Below are positions 12,967-21,220 of a DNA stretch of 22,872 nt, in pieces (position 1 is the first letter of the stretch; every line of letters begins with the position of its first letter). The notes beneath the pieces are model-generated. The model made no database searches. It was not told the DNA's origin and was given only the letters and a program-made list of their open reading frames with translations. The position numbers were made by a program, and so were the translations under genes. This DNA comes from JAAYCI01 sp964370445 (lineage in GTDB: Bacteria; Bacillota; Clostridia; Oscillospirales; Ruminococcaceae). Location of the stretch: assembly GCA_964370445.1 (NCBI GenBank), contig CAYJJK010000039.1, forward strand, positions 1 to 22,872, in the 5' to 3' direction.

Positions 12967-14658
12967 TTAAAAGAGTGGTAATGTTTTTAACCAAGCTAAG
13001 ATTTCATTGCTTAGGGATTTTAACACGCCGGTTGAAAAAGGCGTTTGCATACCGGCTGCTTGCACAAGTTGCACATAAGTTTGCGTGCCTGCCTTTTGTG
13101 TAAGCGATAAATAACGTTGCCAAGTATCGTCAAAATTTTGGCGTGCTGCAAGGAAAAACTGTAAAGCTACCACCTGCGCCAGCACATAGTCAATATAGTA
13201 AAACGGTGCAGTATAAATATGCAGTTGACGTTGCCATCCACCTCCGCGGCTATAAAAAGGTAAATCTGCATAGTTGATCCATGGGCGATATTTTTTGTCC
13301 AGCTCCAGCCATAAATCGCAACGCTCTTTTGCTGTGAGGTGTACCCGCCCATAAACTTCCTGTTGAAACTCATCCACTTGGCAGCCATAAGGCAAAAAGT
13401 TAATGGCCTCTTGTGCGTGGCTTAATGTATATTTTGGGGTATCCTCTGCAAAAAATAGTTCGTGCCAACGTTCAGTGAGGAATTCCATGGCCATGGAATG
13501 TATTTCGCAACTCTCCAGCCCGGGACTGCGCAATTCAGATGGCAACCCCTGGCTGGACGCAAGGTAACTGGCAAAGGCGTGCCCGGCTTCGTGCGTTAGC
13601 ACATCCACATCCCCGGCTGTTGCATTAAAATTTGAAAAAATAAACGGGCTTTTATATTCTTCGATGTATGTACAATAACCACCCGGTGCCTTGCCGGGTT
13701 TGGCTAGCACATCAAACAGCTCCCGCTCCATCATAAAGTCGATGAATTCGGCCGTTTCGGGCGAAAGCTCGCGGTACATGCGTTTGCCGTTTTCTAAAAT
13801 ATCTTCCGGCGTGCCTTTGGGGCTTGGGTTGCCGTCAATGAATTCAAGAGGCAAATCATAATATTTTAGAGTTTCCAGGCCAATTCTTTGGGCTTGACGG
13901 GAAAAAAGTTTTTGCGCAATGGGTACAATATCACGCGCAACTTCTTCTCTGCACACTTCAATTTCCTTACGTCCATAACCCAAGCGCTCCATTCGGATAT
14001 CACCCAAAGGGATAAAACTGTCAAAGCCCAATATTTTGGCCTGGTTGCTTCGGTTTTGTACCATTTTTTCATAAATATCGTCCAGCTCTTCGCGATGGCT
14101 TTCAAAAAAATTACCCTCTGCCGCCATAGCGCTATGGCGCCGGGATTGATGACGGCTTTGCTTAAAGGGTCCTAGCTGCGCAACCGTAAGCCCCCTGCCC
14201 TCAAATGGGATTTTGGCCGAAGCATACAGCCTCTCGTAAGAGGATTCTAAAGCGTTTTCTTCCTGTTGCAAGGCTATAAGGCGCTCGTCGCTGCTTTTGA
14301 CAGCAAGCTCTATTTTTTGACGCAGTAACATTCCATAGTGTTTATCCAAAACCGATGAGTGCTTTGAAGCGAGCAACGCTCTGTAAAATTTGAGCTGATG
14401 ATCGTTGAGGATAGGGCTCTCTACGTCATAAAAATCATTTTCTACGTGATAAAATTCATCCTTCGTGTTCATGGTGTGACGCACAGTGGCAAGGGTGCGT
14501 GCTGTGCTTACCGTTTCTAGCAAAGCCTGCAGTTTTTGAAAACTTTTCAAAACGGTTTGTGCCTCATCGGTTTGCTGTACTTGTTGCGTTAAGCTGTCTA
14601 TCTCTTGGATTGCCGTATGCAAATCCGGCCTTTGGTAGGGCATGTCAGAAAACTTCAT
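12967..14658 (-). CDS. M3-family zinc oligoendopeptidase (TIGR02289-like)
   Basis: Cytoplasmic thimet/PepF-like peptidase that trims short peptides. The 563-residue protein begins MKFSDMPYQRPDL, typical of the M3 group distinct from PepF, and has the zinc motif HEAGH at about 356-360 (DVLTHEAGHAFASYL) with the third ligand probably Glu392 (MAMEFLTERW). No signal peptide. I chose ATG at 14658 because AAGGAGA lies about 9 bases upstream; the GTG at 14667 is too close to that site. Single gene on the minus strand with a plausible own promoter. Physiological substrates are not indicated by the neighbours. Confidence 0.93.
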   Translation of the reverse strand: MKFSDMPYQRPDLHTAIQEIDSLTQQVQQTDEAQTVLKSFQKLQALLETVSTARTLATVRHTMNTKDEFYHVENDFYDVESPILNDHQLKFYRALLASKHSSVLDKHYGMLLRQKIELAVKSSDERLIALQQEENALESSYERLYASAKIPFEGRGLTVAQLGPFKQSRHQSRRHSAMAAEGNFFESHREELDDIYEKMVQNRSNQAKILGFDSFIPLGDIRMERLGYGRKEIEVCREEVARDIVPIAQKLFSRQAQRIGLETLKYYDLPLEFIDGNPSPKGTPEDILENGKRMYRELSPETAEFIDFMMERELFDVLAKPGKAPGGYCTYIEEYKSPFIFSNFNATAGDVDVLTHEAGHAFASYLASSQGLPSELRSPGLESCEIHSMAMEFLTERWHELFFAEDTPKYTLSHAQEAINFLPYGCQVDEFQQEVYGRVHLTAKERCDLWLELDKKYRPWINYADLPFYSRGGGWQRQLHIYTAPFYYIDYVLAQVVALQFFLAARQNFDDTWQRYLSLTQKAGTQTYVQLVQAAGMQTPFSTGVLKSLSNEILAWLKTLPLF

Positions 14659-14745
14659 TCCACACACTCTCCTTTTCTAAATAAGCATTTAATTACCAAA
14701 ATATAGTTCTGAAACTCTTGGCTCTGTCGTTTTGCAATTTGATAA

Positions 14746-14773
14746 AAAATAGCAAAAAACAAGACTTTGTCAA
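14746..14773 (-). promoter_or_regulatory. Probable promoter of the M3 peptidase gene
   Basis: On the minus strand an exact TTGACA (14768-14773), 16 bp, then a poor -10 TATTTT (14746-14751), about 90 bases before the start. Confidence 0.4.
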
Positions 14774-14833
14774 CAGGCAAAATCCAAAATAAAATTGCAA
14801 ATAGAGTGCAAGCGGATGCCTTTTGCATTTCGC

Positions 14834-14862
14834 TTGCCACAGAACCGATTTTTGTGTACAAT
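14834..14862 (+). promoter_or_regulatory. Probable promoter of the HD hydrolase gene
   Basis: TTGCCA (14834-14839), 17 bp, TACAAT (14857-14862), about 100 bases before the ATG. Confidence 0.5.
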
Positions 14863-14966
14863 AGGCTGAACGATAACGCTCCCCATTATCTAGCATCTAA
14901 CAGTAGTATATCACATTTTAAGACAAATTTGGCGAAATTGAACAAATTATATTTTCGGAGGAAAAG

Positions 14967-15542
14967 ATGAGCCGTTTAAACTTGGAAAAAAGTCAAGAAT
15001 TATTAAGAACTGCCACCACAGAGCCGCACCTTTTACAGCATGCATTGGCGGTGAGTGTTGCCATGGCTGCCATGGCACGGCATTATGGCGAAGATGAAAG
15101 CTATTGGCAGGCGGTTGGTTATTTGCATGATTATGACTATGAAACGCACCCAGACGACCATTTGCAGCACACGGAAGAACCGTTGCGAAATGCCGGTGTG
15201 GACGAGGAGAGCTTGCGTGCCATTTTATCGCACGGCTATGGTTTGCTCAATGATATAGAGCCAAAAAGCACGCTGGAAAAAAGCCTATATACGGTGGATG
15301 CACTCACCGGCCTTATTTCAGCCACTGCTAAAATGCGGCCGGCCGGTATTGCCGATTTGGAAGTGAAAAGTGTGAAAAAAAAGTTTAAAGACAAAGCGTT
15401 TGCTGCAAAAATAGACCGTGACGTGATTCGCAAAGGGGCAGAAATGCTTTCTATAGACCTTGGCGAATTGATTGGAATTTGCATTGAGGGTATGCGCCCC
15501 TACGCAAACGAGCTCGGAATTTCCGGGACAGATGCGTCATAA
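14967..15542 (+). CDS. HD-domain metal-dependent phosphohydrolase
   Basis: Small cytoplasmic HD-superfamily protein, probably a phosphohydrolase acting on a nucleotide or related phosphoester; the substrate is unknown. In the 191 residues the metal residues expected of the fold are visible: His25 (LLQHALAVS), the His54-Asp55 pair (YLHDYDYE), His89 (ILSHGYG) and Asp111 (YTVDALTGL). The C-terminal half (ADLEVKSVKKKFKDKAFA) resembles the predicted HD hydrolases of about 190 residues common in Clostridia. ATG at 14967 has GGAGG about 6 bases upstream. No clear functional link with its neighbours; only a weak hairpin follows the stop. Confidence 0.88.
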   Translation: MSRLNLEKSQELLRTATTEPHLLQHALAVSVAMAAMARHYGEDESYWQAVGYLHDYDYETHPDDHLQHTEEPLRNAGVDEESLRAILSHGYGLLNDIEPKSTLEKSLYTVDALTGLISATAKMRPAGIADLEVKSVKKKFKDKAFAAKIDRDVIRKGAEMLSIDLGELIGICIEGMRPYANELGISGTDAS

Positions 15543-15810
15543 AAAGATGGGCAAAATCTTTCGTTCTTTTGTACAATTTGTGGTTTTGTGGTGTGATTTT
15601 AAAGAAAAAAACAGATTATTCTACAAATGTTAACAATTTATTCACAAATGGGTGTTAGGATAAAAGCAGTAGCGAAGAGAAAAATGTATGATAATTTATT
15701 GTTTTTCTTGCAGTGCTATCGCTTGCGCCACTATGTTGGTGCAAATCTACCGGGTTCTTTATCTATAAGGAAAAGAGATTTTGGAGAAAGAAGGTTAGGT
15801 TATTCCCGTT

Positions 15811-16413
15811 ATGCAAACAGAACAGAATATGTCCAGAGAAGTTGCAGCACCTACCCAAGATGTAAAAGCAAAAGCAGTACGCAAAAGCTCTAAAAAAGCA
15901 GTTTTTATTATTTTCACCATCAGTTTAATTTTAGCATTAAGCACCGTATTATTAGGGCCTGTTTTTGTAGATGGCGCAGAGGTAAGCACCACTTCACAAA
16001 ACACCACGGCCGCAGAGCCATCGGTATCGATTCAAACATTTGAAACCACACAAGAGGCGGCAGCAGTGCTTGGGTTTGCGCCGCGTTTGCCCTCCGCCAT
16101 TCCGGATGGGTATCAGCTTGCAGAAATTCGTGCATTAGATGGCAGTGTTTTGGAGCTTGTATATGAAGCGCGCCAAAATACCATTTCATTCAGAACAGCG
16201 CTTGGCACAGGAGACTTATCTTCTTCGGAAGAGGACGAGTATGCCTTCGCACTTACCGACGAGGACGGTGCGGTGATTCGTAGCTATGCAGGCAGTAGCC
16301 AAGAGCGCATGCACACAGCGGTTTGGGTGCAAGATGATGCCAGTTATGCGATTTTGGCAGAAAATGGATTAACTGCAGACGAGATGCGTAGCATAGCCAG
16401 GAGCGTTGCTTAA
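15811..16413 (+). CDS. Membrane-anchored protein with a DUF4367-like outer domain
   Basis: A single-pass membrane protein of 200 residues: a short basic cytoplasmic part (about 1-29, ending KSSKK), one transmembrane helix (about 30-50, AVFIIFTISLILALSTVLLG), a Ser/Thr-rich stretch and an extracytoplasmic domain. The latter (about 85-200) reads like DUF4367: RLPSAIPDGYQLAEI, TAVWVQDDASYAI and a closing LTADEMRSIARSVA. DUF4367 domains are common in anti-sigma-like and envelope proteins, but no sigma factor is adjacent. The ribosome site is poor for ATG 15811 (AGAAGG about 15 bases away), so the start is uncertain; the Met at residue 7 is no better. A strong terminator follows. Function unknown. 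Confidence 0.75.
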   Translation: MQTEQNMSREVAAPTQDVKAKAVRKSSKKAVFIIFTISLILALSTVLLGPVFVDGAEVSTTSQNTTAAEPSVSIQTFETTQEAAAVLGFAPRLPSAIPDGYQLAEIRALDGSVLELVYEARQNTISFRTALGTGDLSSSEEDEYAFALTDEDGAVIRSYAGSSQERMHTAVWVQDDASYAILAENGLTADEMRSIARSVA

Positions 16414-16454
16414 TTTTTGTTAGGCCTTTGCACATAAACACAGTGCTGAATTTA

Positions 16455-16493
16455 GATAAAACGGCAAAGCAATTTGCTGTTTTATCTTTTTTT
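16455..16493 (+). terminator. Terminator of the DUF4367 gene
   Basis: GATAAAAC (16455-16462) pairs with GTTTTATC (16479-16486), with inner GCAAA/TTTGC pairing, followed by seven Ts. Confidence 0.85.
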
Positions 16494-16525
16494 ATAAAAA
16501 AAATCATGTTTATGGTATTTTATCA

Positions 16526-16554
16526 TTGCGATTGTGATGGAAATTGCGTATAAT
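16526..16554 (+). promoter_or_regulatory. Promoter of the SARP-type regulator
   Basis: TTGCGA (16526-16531), 17 bp, TATAAT (16549-16554). The leader to the chosen ATG is about 165 bases and holds three inverted repeats. Confidence 0.65.
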
Positions 16555-16562
16555 AAAAGAAG

Positions 16563-16656
16563 CTACACAATATTTGTGTAGTATGAAATAGGGTTGTGCT
16601 TCAGTTCATACAGAACTGTGTTTTGCCACTACTTAATCGGTGGTTTGTATAAACCA
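16563..16656 (+). repeat. Three perfect inverted repeats in the leader of the SARP-type gene
   Basis: CTACACAA-TAT-TTGTGTAG (16563-16581) begins near the transcription start, then CAGTTC-ATACA-GAACTG (16602-16618), then TGGTTT-GTAT-AAACCA (16641-16656). None is followed by a T-run, so they do not look like terminators. They may be operators in DNA or hairpins in the mRNA leader. Confidence 0.6.
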
Positions 16657-16726
16657 TAGGTCTCCTTATCTTTTCGCCATTTTTATGATGGGGGTTAGAT
16701 GCAAGATGAGGGACAGGGGGTATAGG

Positions 16727-17923
16727 ATGCAAGTTCAAAAAATTAAAGTTTATATGCTGGATTCTTTTTCTGTTTGGGTAAACGGCGAGCTGATTGTTCA
16801 AAGTGCTTCCCGGCTTACAAAACCGTGGCAATTATTTTGTTATTTAATTTTAAATAGAGAAAAGTTCATCAGTAGCCGAAAATTGATTGCTACTTTATGG
16901 GAGGATGATTCTCTGGCAGATCCGGCCAATGTGTTAAAAAATGCTGTGTATAGCTTGCGTAAGGAACTTTGCGCGGGTGAAAGCTCGGTGGAAAGTCCCA
17001 TCATTTATTCCTCGGGTAGCTATCGTTTCGATCCTGCTGTAGAGCTTGAGCTTGATTTAGATTATTTTATCAGCCAATGCGCCCTTTCTAAAAATGAAAC
17101 AGAGCAGGAAGAGGTGCAAATGGCATACTGCAAAGAAGCCATGGAAGTATATAAAGACGATTTTTTGCCACAGCTAGACCAAGAGCTATGGGCCGTGCCT
17201 TATTTTATCAACACACGCCAAAAATATTTAGATTGTGTGCATAGGCTAAGCGAGCATCTATGGAAACGTGGAAAATACCGCGAGCTTTTGGATGTTGTGA
17301 ACAAACCATTTCAGCTTGATATGCTGGACGACCAGGTTCTTATTTTTCAGCTTCGCGCATTAAACGAACTAAAAATGTATCGCGTGATAGTAACCACTTA
17401 CTCAAAAGTGGTGCGACAATATCGCAATAGCATTGGCAGTGTTCCACCGCAAGAAGCAAGGGTGATTTATGAACAAGCCAGCGAGAAAGTAAATAAAACC
17501 GAACAAGATATCATGATTATAAAGGCAGACCTTACCGATGGAGAACAAGGCTCTCGCCCGCAGCGCGGAGCATATTTTTGCAATTACAGTGAGCTGCACC
17601 ATGTGTATTCACTTTTAAAGCGTTCGTCAGAGCGAAACTGCCAAACACTGGTGCTGGCGCTGTTTACGCTAACTTCTTCGCGAAAAGCCGACAGTCAATC
17701 AAGTGATTTGGCGCGTGCGATGACAGAGTTTAAAGTGGTGGCTATGATTGCTTTGCGTAAGGCGGATACTTTTTCGCGATATTCTCAAAATCAATATGCG
17801 GTTTTGCTCAGTGTGGCTTCGCTAGAGGCGGGCCGCCTTGTGCGAGATCGTATTTGCGAAAGTTTTGCCAAAACCCCTGCGGCACGTTATTTTAGTGTGG
17901 AAGTGAAAATGACAGAGATTTAG
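16727..17923 (+). CDS. SARP/BTAD-type transcriptional regulator with degenerate GGDEF-like C-terminus
   Basis: A DNA-binding regulator of 399 residues. Residues 5-105 form an OmpR/SARP-type winged helix (KPWQLFCYLILNREKFISS, then DPANVLKNAVYSLRKELC). Residues 110-265 form a helical bacterial transcriptional activator (BTAD) domain. The last hundred residues resemble GGDEF: ALRKADTFSRYSQNQYAVLLS aligns with the RYGGDEFAVLL region, but the signature reads SQNQY (354-358), so cyclase activity is not expected. I chose ATG at 16727, which has AGGGGG 6 bases upstream; an in-frame ATG at 16706 and a longer frame from 16640 are weaker. Targets are unknown; the nearest downstream gene is galE, 109 bases away. 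The first two domains are secure, the third is a judgement from sequence pattern. Confidence 0.82.
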   Translation: MQVQKIKVYMLDSFSVWVNGELIVQSASRLTKPWQLFCYLILNREKFISSRKLIATLWEDDSLADPANVLKNAVYSLRKELCAGESSVESPIIYSSGSYRFDPAVELELDLDYFISQCALSKNETEQEEVQMAYCKEAMEVYKDDFLPQLDQELWAVPYFINTRQKYLDCVHRLSEHLWKRGKYRELLDVVNKPFQLDMLDDQVLIFQLRALNELKMYRVIVTTYSKVVRQYRNSIGSVPPQEARVIYEQASEKVNKTEQDIMIIKADLTDGEQGSRPQRGAYFCNYSELHHVYSLLKRSSERNCQTLVLALFTLTSSRKADSQSSDLARAMTEFKVVAMIALRKADTFSRYSQNQYAVLLSVASLEAGRLVRDRICESFAKTPAARYFSVEVKMTEI

Positions 17924-18032
17924 AGGGGTTGGCAGTTTAAATGACCCACATTAAAGTCTTTTTTCGTTTGTTCATACCCTAGAGGATATCAAACGATTTT
18001 GAAAACACACGGCAAGAGAAAGGATGAGTATT

Positions 18033-19052
18033 TTGTCTATTTTGGTCACTGGTGGTGCCGGTTATATTGGAAGCCACACCTGTGTAGAGCTTTTGGAGGC
18101 AGGGTATGAGGTTTTGGTAGCCGATAACCTTGTAAACTCTAGTGAGGAGGCTTTGCGACGTGTGCAGGCCATAACGGGAAAAAGCTTGCGTTTTGTACAA
18201 ATTGATTTGTGCAACGAAGATGAAACTTTGGCCCTTTTTCAAAAGAATGCCGATATAGAAGCGGTGATTCATTTTGCGGCGCTGAAAGCAGTGGGTGAAA
18301 GTGTGCAAAAGCCGCTGGACTATTATACAAACAACCTTTCTTGCACACTTTCAGTGTTGAATGCCATGCGCAAAACGGGTGTTTCGCGTTTTGTGTTCTC
18401 ATCTTCGGCTACCGTATATGGCGAGCATAATAAATCTCCTATGCATGAAGATATGCCCACATCGGCTACAAACCCTTATGGATATACAAAATTATTTATC
18501 GAGCATATTTTGCAAGACATACAGGCAGTGACACCGGATTTTTCGGTGGCGTTATTGCGCTATTTCAACCCCATTGGGGCACATCCTTCCGGCCTGATTG
18601 GCGAAGATCCTAGCGGCATACCCAACAATCTTGTGCCTTTCATCGCGCGCGTGGCCACTGGAGAATACGGGGCTGTGCGTGTGTTTGGCAGCGATTACGA
18701 TACCCCGGATGGCACCGGTGTGCGCGATTATATCCATGTGGTGGATTTGGCCAAAGGCCATGTGGCGGCATTGCGCAAACTAAAGCAAGCCCCGGGCCTT
18801 TTGGTGTGCAACCTTGGTGCGGGTAAGGGATACAGTGTGCTGGACGTGATTGAGGCCTATTCAAAAGCTTGTGGCAGGCAACTTCCCTATGAAATGTTGC
18901 CAAGACGAGCCGGAGATGTTGCTGAAATGTATGCTGACGCAAGCCGCGCAAAAGATGAACTTTTGTGGCAAACGGAGCTGGATTTAAACACCATGTGCAA
19001 AGACAGCTGGAACTGGCAAAAAAATAACCCAAACGGATATAACAGCCGTTGA
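18033..19052 (+). CDS. galE: UDP-glucose 4-epimerase
   Basis: Interconverts UDP-galactose and UDP-glucose in the Leloir pathway and for cell-surface sugar supply. Extended short-chain dehydrogenase fold: NAD motif GGAGYIG near the N-terminus, HFAALKAVGES, SSSATVYGE, the YxxxK pair in NPYGYTKLFIEH, and the late DGTGVRDYIHVVDLAKGH block. Length, about 339 residues, is normal. I prefer TTG at 18033, with AAAGG 9 bases upstream, giving MSILVTGGAGYIG; the ATG at 18024 has the same site touching it (zero spacing) but remains possible. The nucleotidyltransferase gene follows after about 70 bases without a terminator, so they are probably co-transcribed. Confidence 0.95.
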   Translation: MSILVTGGAGYIGSHTCVELLEAGYEVLVADNLVNSSEEALRRVQAITGKSLRFVQIDLCNEDETLALFQKNADIEAVIHFAALKAVGESVQKPLDYYTNNLSCTLSVLNAMRKTGVSRFVFSSSATVYGEHNKSPMHEDMPTSATNPYGYTKLFIEHILQDIQAVTPDFSVALLRYFNPIGAHPSGLIGEDPSGIPNNLVPFIARVATGEYGAVRVFGSDYDTPDGTGVRDYIHVVDLAKGHVAALRKLKQAPGLLVCNLGAGKGYSVLDVIEAYSKACGRQLPYEMLPRRAGDVAEMYADASRAKDELLWQTELDLNTMCKDSWNWQKNNPNGYNSR

Positions 19053-19125
19053 GCTTGCAGCTAAAGGAAGCCGCTTCTCGAAAACATAATAAACAAAGGC
19101 CTTGCAAGGCTGAATGGAGGAAAAA

Positions 19126-20046
19126 ATGGAAAAACCGGTACTAGTGGTGCTGGCTGCCGGCATGGGTAGCCGTTATGGGGGGTTAAAACAAATAGACCCT
19201 GTGGGCCCAAACAAAGAATTAATCATCGATTATTCCTTGTATGATGCAAAACAGGCCGGGTTCGAGAAGGTGGTTTTCATCATCAAGCATGAGATAGAAA
19301 AAGACTTTAAAGAGGCAATTGGTGAGCGTGTATCGCAATACATGGAAGTGGATTATGCGTTCCAGCAGCTTGAAAAATTGCCGGAGGGATTTTCGGTGCC
19401 GGAAGGTCGTGTAAAACCATTTGGTACATCGCACGCCTTGCTGTGTGCAAAGGAGTTGATACAAGGGCCGATTGCGGTTATCAATGCAGACGATTACTAC
19501 GGGCCAAACGCATTTAAAACATTGTATCAATTTTTAACACAGCCCAAAGCCGACGACAAAAGCCATTATGCCATGGTGGGTTATCGCGTGGCAAACACCG
19601 TAACAGAGCACGGTACTGTTACACGTGGTGTATGCAAAGCCGATGACGCGGGATTTTTGTGCAACATTGTAGAAACCAGTGGGGTAGAAAAAACCGAAAC
19701 GGGTGCCCGTGCGCCCGCAGAAAATGGCGAAGATTGGCAAGAGTTTACGGCAGATACATTGGTGTCCATGAATTTTTGGGGCTTTGACAAGGACTTTTTG
19801 CAAGAAGTGGAGAACGGTTTCCCCGGCTTTCTTGCGGAGAACTTGCACAAAAACCCTGAAAAATGCGAATATCTGCTGCCGGCATCGGTGCAAATGCTTA
19901 TTGATAGCGGGAAAGCCGATGTGAAGGTGCTTTCGAGCAAAGACCGCTGGTGGGGAGTGACCTATCAAGAGGATAAACCCAGCGTGATGAAGGCTCTGGA
20001 GCAAAAACATCAAAATGCAGAGTATCCAACGCCGCTTTGGGGATAA
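19126..20046 (+). CDS. Sugar-phosphate nucleotidyltransferase family protein
   Basis: A nucleotidyltransferase that probably activates a sugar phosphate or similar alcohol phosphate with an NTP. The 306-residue product starts with the family signature LAAGMGSRYGGLKQ and has the metal-binding aspartates in AVINADDYYG; SMNFWGFDKDF and DRWWGVTYQEDKP are further family-like blocks. It is not a close match to GalU or RfbA, so the substrate is left open. I chose ATG at 19126, which has GGAGG 5 bases upstream; the ATG at 19114 is part of that site. It follows galE in the same direction, suggesting a shared role in nucleotide-sugar supply. A 12 bp palindrome GCCTTGCAAGGC lies just before it. Confidence 0.88.
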   Translation: MEKPVLVVLAAGMGSRYGGLKQIDPVGPNKELIIDYSLYDAKQAGFEKVVFIIKHEIEKDFKEAIGERVSQYMEVDYAFQQLEKLPEGFSVPEGRVKPFGTSHALLCAKELIQGPIAVINADDYYGPNAFKTLYQFLTQPKADDKSHYAMVGYRVANTVTEHGTVTRGVCKADDAGFLCNIVETSGVEKTETGARAPAENGEDWQEFTADTLVSMNFWGFDKDFLQEVENGFPGFLAENLHKNPEKCEYLLPASVQMLIDSGKADVKVLSSKDRWWGVTYQEDKPSVMKALEQKHQNAEYPTPLWG

Positions 20047-20065
20047 CTGTAGCCGAAAACATTGC

Positions 20066-20094
20066 TTGCATCTAGGGCGAAATCCGAGTATAAT
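20066..20094 (+). promoter_or_regulatory. Promoter directly upstream of a terminator
   Basis: TTGCAT (20066-20071), 17 bp, TATAAT (20089-20094). Transcription would start near 20101, only about 5 bases before the terminator stem at 20106-20130. It is the best promoter for the lipoprotein gene. Confidence 0.65.
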
Positions 20095-20105
20095 AAAGAA
20101 ACTGG

Positions 20106-20130
20106 GCCGCTGTGCGCAGCGGCTTTTTTT
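20106..20130 (+). terminator. Intrinsic terminator between nucleotidyltransferase and lipoprotein genes
   Basis: GCCGCTG (20106-20112) pairs with CAGCGGC (20117-20123), loop TGCG, then seven Ts. It ends the galE unit, but also lies just after the promoter at 20066-20094. Confidence 0.88.
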
Positions 20131-20176
20131 GTGTAATGATGACGAAAAGTGTGAAGCGCTTTTTCGAAGGGAGCTT

Positions 20177-21220
20177 ATGAAATTGAATAAAAAAAGATGG
20201 ATATCCTTGCTGGTGGTTGCTGGCCTTTGTGTTTCGCTTTCGGGGTGTATTGGCAATTTATATGAGAATGTGGGCACGGTGGATGGACGTGAAATTTCAT
20301 CGGGGCTGTACTTAAATCTTCAATACGATGCCTATAATATGGGTAGCTCTTTGGTTGAAGATGTAGAGGGGGATCCCTTAAAACAAGAGGTGGACGGTGT
20401 TCCGTTTGAAGAGTGGCTTTCTGCAGAAACCGAGAAAAAATTAAAAGAATATGTAGCTGTGGAGCAACTGAGCGCAGAAAATGAAGTGATTTTGAGCGAG
20501 GAAAGCCGCAGCTATATGGAGCAAATTGCCACCTATTGGGATTTTTCCAGCGAGATATATACAGAAAATGGCATCAGCTACGATACAATGATGCGCACTG
20601 TGGCAAACGATCTTTTAAAGGATGAGCTCTTTTTGTATTATTACGGGCCGGAAGGAGAGCTTGCCCCTAGTGATGATGAAATAGAAACAGCATATGACGA
20701 GCAATTTGGAAGAATTGAATATATTTCTTTGCCTTTCACCACAACGGGTGATCCTGTTGAGGAAAAACAAGCGGACGTGATGGCGGTGGCCGAGGAGATG
20801 CAGTCTCGCCTAGAAGCCGGAGAATCAATGGAAGAAGTGGCCGAGTATGGTGTGACAGAGGCGTACACAATTACACAAAGAGAGCTTACAGACACCAGTG
20901 CCACCTCCGCTATTTCTGCAAGTTATCTTGAATATGCACCGGAGGAAGACGACGAATATTACCCCGAAGAGTTTCGCAGTGCATTACAGGAGATGGAGGA
21001 AGGGGAATATGGCATCCACACCATGGACAGTGTGATTTTGGTGTACAGTAAAGTGCCAAATTTTGAAGATGAGGAAATGTTTGAGGCAGAGCGTGACAAT
21101 GTAGTAAGAAGTTTGTACGAAGACGACTTTGATGCTTACATGGCCGAAATTTACGAGCCCTATCCCGTAGAGTTTGCTTTAGGGGCGCGCACTTATTTTA
21201 ACCCCGGTAAGATTGTTTAA
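20177..21220 (+). CDS. PrsA/SurA-like lipoprotein
   Basis: A lipid-anchored extracytoplasmic protein of 347 residues, possibly a folding helper. The signal ends in the lipobox LSGC with Cys24 as the lipidated residue. The mature N-terminus (VGTVDGREISSGLYLN) resembles the SurA/PrsA N-terminal domain. The middle part (SDDEIETAYDEQFGRIEYISLPF, then MQSRLEAGESMEEVAEYG) resembles the chaperone-PPIase layout of PrsA. No convincing parvulin catalytic motif was seen, so isomerase activity is doubtful. The protein is strongly acidic, with several Glu/Asp clusters. ATG at 20177 has AAGGGAG just upstream. A 16 bp palindrome, TTGTTTAATTAAACAA, spans its stop codon. Confidence 0.8.
   Translation: MKLNKKRWISLLVVAGLCVSLSGCIGNLYENVGTVDGREISSGLYLNLQYDAYNMGSSLVEDVEGDPLKQEVDGVPFEEWLSAETEKKLKEYVAVEQLSAENEVILSEESRSYMEQIATYWDFSSEIYTENGISYDTMMRTVANDLLKDELFLYYYGPEGELAPSDDEIETAYDEQFGRIEYISLPFTTTGDPVEEKQADVMAVAEEMQSRLEAGESMEEVAEYGVTEAYTITQRELTDTSATSAISASYLEYAPEEDDEYYPEEFRSALQEMEEGEYGIHTMDSVILVYSKVPNFEDEEMFEAERDNVVRSLYEDDFDAYMAEIYEPYPVEFALGARTYFNPGKIV

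Larger units (their letters stand above)
14659..14966. other. Divergent intergenic region, M3 peptidase and HD hydrolase
   Basis: About 300 bases without a gene, holding one probable promoter in each direction (14746-14773 minus and 14834-14862 plus). Nothing else was recognised. Confidence 0.5.
16414..16726. other. Intergenic region upstream of the SARP-type regulator
   Basis: About 310 bases without a gene. It contains the terminator of the DUF4367 gene, a near-consensus promoter and three perfect inverted repeats in a row, described separately. Confidence 0.6.

Noticed and set aside
15627..15893. Open frame of 88 codons on the plus strand before the DUF4367 gene
   Set aside because: No ribosome site, a basic low-information product, and overlap with the start of a better-supported gene.
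16563..16581. Inverted repeat before the SARP-type gene as a fourth operator of the S24 repressor
   Set aside because: It shares TATTTGTG with the O2 site but does not fit ACNAC-N5-GTNGT; the dyad centre and arms differ.
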